This document shows, piece after piece, positions 56,166 to 64,000 of a DNA stretch of 64,000 bases. The notes under the pieces are model-generated. The model did no database searches. It was not told the origin of the DNA and saw nothing but the letters and a program-made list of their open reading frames with translations. Where the stretch lies: positions 558,001 through 622,000 of the forward strand of contig WACJ01000523.1 of the NCBI GenBank assembly GCA_008973525.1, in the 5' to 3' direction. The position numbers and the translations under genes are program-made. The stretch's first letter is position 1, and every line of letters starts with the position of its first letter. Source of the DNA: Stenopsyche tienmushanensis. Lineage: Eukaryota > Arthropoda > Insecta > Trichoptera > Stenopsychidae.

Positions 56166-56541
56166 GGTAAATGTCCACACTTTTAGAATCGATAAATTCT
56201 TCAAACCCTTGAATTGCCTTGTCTCAATTCCATTCGAATACTGTCCAGATATTTTTCTCTGTTTTTGGCTTTCTATTGACGTTTCTTATTAGAGCGAGAT
56301 GACAAAAAATAGATTCAGACTAACGTACATCATTTTTGAATTATTCTCTCACAAATCGATTCTTCTCTAAAAAAAACTGTGCTAATATATCTGCTTGTTT
56401 TAGCTGAGTTATTTGCGATTTGAACTCTTATCATCAATATAACAGTTATCTGGTACAATAGTTTGACTCTATGTATATGAGTATATTTGTAAAAAAATCC
56501 AAATAAAGATCATTTTGTTTGGTACCGCGTGTTTGTCGGCC

Positions 56542-56589
56542 ATATTGTTCAGTCACAATAAATTCTTTTTTATTGTGACTGAACAATAT
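56542..56589. repeat. Perfect 19-bp-arm hairpin
   Basis: The arms ATATTGTTCAGTCACAATA and TATTGTGACTGAACAATAT are exact reverse complements separated by a 10-base loop. The left arm and its flank (GTTTGTCGGCCATATTGTTC) recur at about 56966-57012, so the hairpin seems to arise from an inverted partial duplication. Confidence 0.8.
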
Positions 56590-56597
56590 TCTCTTTA

Positions 56598-56760
56598 TCA
56601 GCGGTTCGAAAAGCGGACCGGTTGAACACACAGACCTTGTGGCCACTCCGTTCTCTTTTAGGGCTTTTTGCGGCATTTTCGGGAATAAATCCGTACCCGG
56701 GGCCTTCTCTGATATGTACGATCACGGAAGCTCCCTCATAAGGCTAATTTACATAGGCGG
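56598..56760 (-). repeat. Dispersed repeat family R1, copy
   Basis: The reverse complement holds the GGCCCCGGGTACGGATTTAT segment and the GAACGGAGTGGCCACAAGG core in the same order as at 32145-32410. Confidence 0.65.
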
Positions 56761-58948
56761 TTCGTGCCAAATGCATGACCCTAGGCATTTGGGTTGATAA
56801 CAATATTATCTAAAGTATTGTTTTAACAAGACAATTAACAGGATGAACAAAGAACAAAAGGGTTATCTAGAAAGTAAGTTTATAAGGGTGAGGTCAAGGG
56901 AATATTTTTGTTTCGAAGTTGGTGCATTTGGCATGTAAGGGAGATCCTAACGGTAAGTTTGTTTGGTGGCGCATGTTTGTCAGCCATTTTGTTCAGTCAC
57001 AGTAAATTCTTCCGAAGGAGGGGTCATCGCGCGCTTCCGCCACATATTTCGCGTTGTTTCGTTTCGTCACGCTTCATTCAAGCGAGATTCGCGCCGTTTT
57101 TTGACTTTGTAGAACAACACCGCCACATATATTCATCGGAAACTCGTAGCATGTCACGAAATGGGTCAGATTTTTCAAATAAGGTCGTACTGATACTCAC
57201 GATGAGGCAAACAGTGGGAAACCATTAGTCATTTCTGAAAAACATGTGAAAAAAAAAGTCTTACAGTAGATAGAAAAATGTCGCATTCAAAAAAAGTTCT
57301 CCACTGATAGTTTATTTTTCTGAGTTTGTTAAAATAATTAGACGATAGCCCAGATTCATCTTCCCAAGAATGAGCGTTAGACGTGAGATGTCCAGAGGCA
57401 GAGCGTTGGTGACCGCTGGCGTGCGTGATAGAGTGACCAGTGATCAAGCAGGAGTTGTCAACAGTGGTTAAGTGATATTTTTAACACGCGAAGTGTCGAT
57501 GGTCTGAAAATTGTATACATTACACATACACAGGGCCGACATCTGTTCCGCATAAAGTCGGCCATAAAACGAAACCGGCTTAGCAATAATCGTACCGCCA
57601 TTTTGTTTCGCGGCCATGTAAGTACGTCGGCAGACGTATCATTACGTCTTTCGTACGCACAAATTAAATATTTACTGGCTCCGAGCAAGCGTGAAATAAT
57701 CTATTAAATATCCCACGTGTTTTGCATATTGGCACGATTTCAATCAATCTTGCTACACTCTTTCTCACCCAAATTAATTGCACCATGTTGCAGGATGTGC
57801 GCGTTTAAAATCTAATTTATATAAGTCACTTTGAGTGCTCCGCAAATACACATTACGGCCCGGCTGATGCTGTTTTCCGATCATCGGGTCGGATCATTTT
57901 ATTACTATGATTTAGCGACGGAGGAGTGCCCAACGTTTGGTCTCGGAAATGTCATTCAAAACATACTTCATACCCGACAAATAACAGCTATTTCAAATGT
58001 GCCAATTGACACGCGAAAAGGCACCGCATTTTTTTTTAATTCATAATTAATACCAATTATTCCAGAATAATCATATTGAACAATGCAGGGAATTTTCAAG
58101 AACATTTAGGTTTTTTTGAATAAATATTTACATAACACGGATTCTATAATATATAATGCGATTCAAAAACTTTTACAAAACACTTTGGTCTGTTCTAAGC
58201 ATTTATATCGGTTCGGATACGGTTTTCGTTTCTAGAAAAAACGGTTTTTATTTGTATATTTTCTAGCACGATTAAAAACATTTACATAGCACTAGAAAAC
58301 AAATTCAAATCTAGGAGTCTCAGTCTGGGTATTTAGTAAATATACAAGAAGAGATAAGCTATACAAAATACATGATAATATCTAATGATTAAAAGCTTTG
58401 ATTTAACAGGATAATTAACAGAAGAAAAAAAATACAGTAGGTCTTATACTAAAACCGACATTCTTCAAAACCTATTTTTGGTTTTCAAATGAAACTGGTT
58501 TCCACCGGTTTTCGGTTTTAAGAAATACATGAAATATAAAATTAAAATAACAATTGAATACATGAAAACAACAATGTCTATTTGCATTAAAATATTATTA
58601 AATATAATATAATAAACAGAAAAATAAAATAATTGGCAGATGCAATGAAACATTTTTAAGCCAAATTCAAAATTATCAGAACAATCAATAATCATAAATA
58701 TGTAGGTATTATTGTAAAAAAAAACAGCAATCAAAATCTGTTATTATTTCTATTCGTCATTTGGAAAAGGTAATTTATACATTAATTCTAATGTATTCTA
58801 CTTGATTTAGGAAATACGTTTTCAGAAAACATAATACGTCAACTGATCTTTTTTTTTTTCAATGACGATCTTATTTTTGTGACAATATTTCCCGAAAATG
58901 AAAACACCCTTTCGCTGGGTATGTATTTTAACCCTTTCAACTTTTATA
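56761..58948. other. Intergenic DNA
   Basis: An open plus frame of 106 aa at 56908-57228 lies in repeat-derived sequence (it overlaps the duplicated GTTCAGTCACA segment) and has no recognisable domain. The CG- and AACCG-containing repeat type recurs at 58205-58260 and 58490-58520. No gene is supported. Confidence 0.35.
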
Positions 58949-59385
58949 AACTTAAACCTTTTTTTTTGTGCGGTAGATGCGTTCCGCGAAAAATCGCACA
59001 AAAAGAAATCGCACAAAAAAAGTTAATAAAAATCAATAAGGCAATTAAAAAATAACATTTTTGGTAATATTTAAAAGACGTCTTGCATCATTGATAAAAT
59101 TTTAAGGATGTCTGACATCTGGCATTTCAAATTCCTACCATCCACTAGAGAAAAACTAATTATTTTAATTATAAACTATCATCGCTGTATGATAATTTAA
59201 AAATTGTATACCCAGTATCAATATCATCATTGTTCTGTGTAGATTTCTGTGTAGATTTTCTTTCCCTAACCCAAAAAATAAATAAATCACAAAATTTCCT
59301 ATTGTATCTAAAAAAAAATCTTTAAAAAAAAACCGCATAACTTCGAAATCGCACAAAAAAAGTCGCACCAAAAGAGGTTTGAGTA
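58949..59385 (-). mobile_element. Tigger/pogo-like repeat R4, copy C (both ends present)
   Basis: It is about 437 bp. The left end reads AACTTAAACCTTTTTTTTTG and the reversed right end TACTCAAACCTCTTTTGGTG; both continue into GTGCG-rich terminal sequence and both are flanked by TA. The interior on the minus strand matches the hairpin and the short-frame region of copy B. It is non-autonomous. Confidence 0.6.
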
Positions 59386-61485
59386 TATAATTTTTAAATA
59401 TTTCAGCAACTCCTAATTATTTTCGTTGATTTTGTCAATAATTATATTTTAGATAAAAACATGAAAGAAAATGTTTATATCAAGGAAAATAAAAATGTTT
59501 TTTTAATATTTTTACTATTTATAATGTATGTATGTACAAATTAAATTTCAATAATGTCAGGTCCTTTCGAAACAATCACCTGGATAAAGGCCTAATTTCA
59601 TGTCTTCCTTTGGGAATTTTGTGAATTAAAGCCCATTGTGCAGTCTTTATGTTTATCGGGATAGTTGTATTTAAAATGTCCGGTCTCATTCAAACGCTGT
59701 TCCTTGTCTCCTCTCGATGATCTTCCCGATTTGGACTTCGGTAGTCGAAAATTTCCCATGAGTTCCATCAACAAGATTTGACGGATTTTTTTTGTATCTC
59801 AATGGTTTTCGTGTTTTAACGAAAAACAAAATGTCGGTCCAAAATTCTTAGATAATGAAAATTTTATTTTTGTATTCAAAACCGGATTTAGGATAAAAAA
59901 AACTCGTGATTAAAAGCACTGTGGCGCGTTGAGCGATTTTTAAACGATGGTCCCGACCAACGAGTTGGCTTCGATGAACGACGGAACACGTTTAGAACTT
60001 CATTCGTTCGGCGATAGAGGTCGAAATTAGGCAAATACCACAGGAGATCAATAAATTTCGAGCAATTGGCAAATTGGGGCGGGGTCTGGTAGCCAACTTA
60101 TAGTACGTTGCAAAATTCCAGCGTTTGCTTTGGTAGTCATTTGTCATGATTTTTGAAAATCTGCTGCTATTTTGATAATTTTCCGCTGGATAAATCGACG
60201 GGGTCACCGTGCAAGACTATCAGTATTCTTTAGAAAGAAAGATTTTGCCAAGGATCAATGATACACGAATAATGACTCAGTCCACAAGCTAAATTTAAAG
60301 AAACATGATTCGTCCGTGATAACGATGATGCTCGTGCCTTAATGACCAAAACAAACGCGTGGTCTTATGTCTTAACTATCTTACGAGACAGATATCACAA
60401 TGGGAGTCAGATTACGAAAAGTACTCCGGTTTAGTGACTAAAAACATTAAGCCGTAGAGAAGATATCTGAGGAAAACGGGGGATTCAGTTGAGAGCTAAC
60501 TTCAGTTCAGATCAGTCAGTTTCGAGCTGGAGATTCACAAAGTCTTTTAGCACGAGAGACGTCCAGCTACTCTCTTTCGCGTAAGTCGTGTACCGAACCG
60601 AAAAACTTGATATTTTCGAAGCGATCCAATTTCGGTTTTCGTTCCGGCAAAATAACGCATTTATTGGTTTTTGGTTCAGTTTGGCAGCATTTACTTCATT
60701 TTAATTGCATTTAATGCAATTTAAGCAAAGACCTAAAGTTTTAGTACTTTCTCAAGCATATCTCAGAAAGATCTGTAAAGAATGTATTCTTGTATCATCG
60801 AGATTCCGACCGAATAAGGGATGAAATGCAGCAAAAACAGGATCAAATGTGATAATACATGGCTCGACGATTTGGCTTTTGGTAAAATAATAAATTGCCA
60901 GTCAAGATATGAACGTATCATTAAATTAATTGGATTAAATCCTGCATTTTAATTCTAGAATTCTGGATTAAGATCTGATAGATTTTTTACTGTGCCACAT
61001 GTCCTAAATCAATATTCTTTATATGGTTGCATTGCGCGTACGCGATCGATTGATCCCATTTTCCGATTCGATTTTATTGGCTCATAACAGCGATCCTAAA
61101 ACTGTCAACGTTTAGGCAGCGTATAATTAAATTAATACGGCTTGATAGCGACCGCCGTATAGGGTGCGAAGCGTTGGCGTCGCAATAATTGGTATGTTAC
61201 AATCGAGCAAATTATTAAATGGCGCTATTATTCATTTGCTTGCCTCAAATTTGATCAACTGAAAAAATTGACATCTGTCAAAGCGTCAATCGTGCGATTC
61301 GTGACCTCGAACGGGTTATTTCAATATTTGCGTACTTATTGATATAGATTATAAATTGACGGCTCGCACAATGATATTGAATGTTCAAAGGACTCAAATT
61401 GAGAGATCAAATAACAGCCAAAGTATGATGCGTTAAATAACGAAGAGGATTATATTTTATTTAATTTTTTTGTCATTGTGACAAT
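59386..61485. other. Intergenic DNA with repeat R3 copy
   Basis: 60335-60545 matches the downstream part of repeat R3 (AATGACCAAAACAAACGCGT and GACTAAAAACATTAAGCCG). No coding region is recognised. Confidence 0.4.
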
Positions 61486-61614
61486 CAACCCTTCTATAGC
61501 GTCAAGATATGGTGCTACGCTCTAAAAACAAAACGCTTTAGGGTATTAGGCACCCATTTATGTACGTGTTTAGTTTGTTAACACGTCCGCCGCAATCGAA
61601 GTGGACGCTATAGG
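61486..61614. mobile_element. Small foldback element (129 bp)
   Basis: The left arm CAACCCTTCTATAGCGTC and the reversed right arm CTAACCTCCTATAGCGTC pair over about 18 bp with three differences. Ends resembling TCAA and TTAG may be decayed TTAA sites. Confidence 0.5.
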
Positions 61615-64000
61615 AGGTTAGACCGTAATACTTTTTTTCTGATTCTTTTATACTCGGCTTAATCCTTCCTTTTTCTTCCACGGATCTTTCTGGAATTCCC
61701 TTTGTTTTAAAAACAAACCGTTATTATGATATTTAAGATATATGCATCGTTTTTATTGCCATTTTATTATGCCATGTTTCCAGAAAGCAGTTATTATGAC
61801 AATTAAGATATGCCATAAATAATTTATTTGATTTTCAAACATCCAAACAAGCAATTTTCATTTTTATATTAGTAAAACTATTAACCTTTCCCTTACCGTG
61901 CTAAAAATATCAGCGCGCTACTATGATATGTATTTGGTACACTATAAGAAATTCTGAACCTCGTATCTAATATATCTCATATTGAGTTGTAGTAAATACA
62001 TTTTGTCCATAGGACAGGTGCACCCCTGAGTATAGGGGTCTTTTTTAGATCGTTGGCGGTCTTCTTATGATCATAATAAATTGTATAAATCCACATAAAT
62101 CAATCATATACTTAAATTTGCATTACATTGATGATTTTCGCGCGTAAAAAGGTTTTCCAGCAATTTCATGAAATTATTTAGCTAGTAAATTTATTACATT
62201 ATTTAAATTATTATCAATAAACTAAAGTAGACAAGCGCAGCTCTGTGATCGACGGCGACATAAAATATAACGCGGCCATTGACGGGTTAATGCGATCATT
62301 TTATGACACGTCGTTATTGCTCCACCTGGATCCAAAGGACACCACTTTTAATTAAATTTATACATTAACAATAACGATGAATTTATGTCGCCCTCCCTTC
62401 AATCTGATAAATAAATAAGCGATGGCCAAAATAATACTCTGTAATTATTGCGAATTTGCAAATTTAAGCACTTCAGAATGGACAATTTTAAAATATTATT
62501 TTAACACGCTTTTAAGTGTCCGAGCAAGAAACGCATAAGGTTAGAGCAATTTTAAAATATTTATTGTTGCTCGTTATATGCGAAAAAACGTGCAAGACTG
62601 CGAGCGTTATTTTTTATAAATTATTTGTTTATAACTCATAAATCATATCTTATAAATCAACAGTTATCACTATGCCTTTTTTCTTGATTGCTTAATACGC
62701 GTCTTGGATATTTGTTCATTATTCATGGAGGTCAACAGCACGATATTAATTATTTATACATTAAACTTTAATAACATTTTCGGCGCGATGACGCAACTAT
62801 CGGTTATTGTTCGATAACGTGTTAAACGTATTTTCTATTATGTAATTTTTTGCGAGGCGATAAATCACGATAAAGATTCTAAAAGTCACCGACAATTTAA
62901 TTCAATCAACAAACATAATTTACGATCGAACCTTAGAGGATTTACACGTTGCAAAGTGAGCGATAAATTCACAACTTGTATTGAATTCGATTATTTAATA
63001 TTTTACAACGAACCGACAATAAAAAATCATTCAAAAAAGGCGCGTCCGAAATTTACACATTTTTGCAAAATTATGAAGTCACTCCTTTAATTAACACGGA
63101 ATGTTTTGTTAATATCAACGAATTGCTGATTTATGATCCATCTTTCCTTTTATTTATTTCGCACATGTTCACACCCAATTCCTCGGCATAAAAGAGATTT
63201 ACTGTAGGACGCATTTAACAGCTTTGCGAGAGATTATGTTCGAATTCCGCGCATAAAATTCGGCATCGGATGTGCGATATTAATATTTTTAGCATTCGCG
63301 AATTAATCGATCGACGTAATTAAATTTTTGTTCGCGGTCGTTGTGAACGCCTTCGAAACTTGGCCGTAAAAATTGTATCCGTTTCAAATAATATTCGAAA
63401 ATTGAGAGTCATCTGCTGGGGCAGTGGTACTGAAACGACGATCGACGGGACGCATTTTATATATTTTTCATCATTGATAATGCGTAAAATGCATTGTATT
63501 TTCGAAGCACAAACTTGTCTGATATGATGAACATATTTGTTTCGCCTTTTCAGACGAAAATATAAATAAATCATCGATTTTTCAGCTTGTTAAATTTATT
63601 TTTGAAGCAATCATTTTAAATACTTATGCATTATATTATACGCTTTGTTATGCATCTTATTTTACTAAATTAGCATCAATATAAAAGAAGTTATGAGCAT
63701 TTTTGTGAAAATCGCGCGGAATTAAAAAATCCCACCCTTTACAAAAAGGCAGGTGCTTTTAGACGGCCTTATATTAATCAAATAAATATTTATTTTCTAA
63801 CCTAACCCACTACATTTAGTCACTATTACCTTGTACATGCTTATGTAACTCCCATACTTTTTGTCATTCTTCTATTCAATTAGCTTTTCTTTGCCATATT
63901 TTTTTTCAATTATAATTTTTGGACCATCATATCATTTCGCGTTAAACTTTTTTTTAATTCATTTGGTATCGTTTTTTCCCAATTTCGACAAAAAAAATCC
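61615..64000. other. AT-rich intergenic DNA to the right edge
   Basis: A partial R1 copy lies at about 61915-61995 (TTTGGTACACTATAAGAAAT and CTCGTATCTAATATATCTCA). The rest has few visible repeats and no supportable gene. The short frames here carry no motifs. Confidence 0.4.

Noticed and set aside
1..64000. CRISPR arrays, operons, phage or secretion systems
   Set aside because: The window is clearly animal nuclear DNA with spliced genes; no regularly spaced repeats or prokaryotic gene organisation were seen.
1..64000. tRNA or rRNA genes
   Set aside because: I looked for B-box (GGTTCGAATCC-like) sequences with a plausible cloverleaf and for rRNA-like stretches and found nothing convincing by eye; tRNAscan-SE would be decisive.

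Overview
This is nuclear DNA from an animal, most likely an insect. Genes are split by GT-AG introns, the non-coding DNA is very AT-rich, and remnants of mariner/Tc1-type transposons, MITEs and other interspersed repeats are everywhere. The aspartyl-tRNA synthetase, kinesin and ZIP transporter read as insect-type orthologues. I cannot name the order or species. There are no prokaryotic operons, CRISPR arrays or phage genes.

Layout. (1) 179-14310, minus: the 5' part of an acyl-CoA-binding-domain gene of ACBD4/5 type. Its two visible coding exons are separated by an intron of about 14 kb full of transposon debris, and the gene runs off the left edge. (2) 14898-16844, minus: an intronless C2H2 zinc-finger protein of 648 aa. 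(3) 18165-23012, minus: a six-exon LIV-1-type ZIP zinc transporter of 900 aa, orthologous to Drosophila fear of intimacy (foi). Its introns hold mariner-derived elements. (4) 23-37 kb: no firm gene. It holds several well-delimited MITEs (25430, 28787, 29196), a hAT-like element (26766-27418) with 8-bp target duplications, a weak chemoreceptor-like open frame (about 25930-26230), two CpG-rich stretches and old transposon and retroelement pieces. (5) 37034-42489, plus: a 16-exon kinesin-6 gene (pavarotti/KIF23/MKLP1). It is complete except for one apparent extra base in the P-loop exon. (6) 43473-46747, minus: an 11-exon cytosolic aspartyl-tRNA synthetase of 538 aa, convergent with the kinesin and with one GC-AG intron. 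(7) 46748-64000: no gene I can support. It holds a Tigger/pogo-like family, mariner remnants, hairpins and AT-rich sequence.

The genes are unrelated housekeeping or developmental loci: lipid binding, zinc import, cytokinesis and translation. I see no sign that they work together as a system. The four spliced models were built by hand. Reading phase closes across every junction except for the one extra base in the kinesin, so those models are strong. Most of what is unusual lies in the mobile-element layer and in three gene-structure oddities: the P-loop frameshift, the GC-AG intron and the giant first intron.
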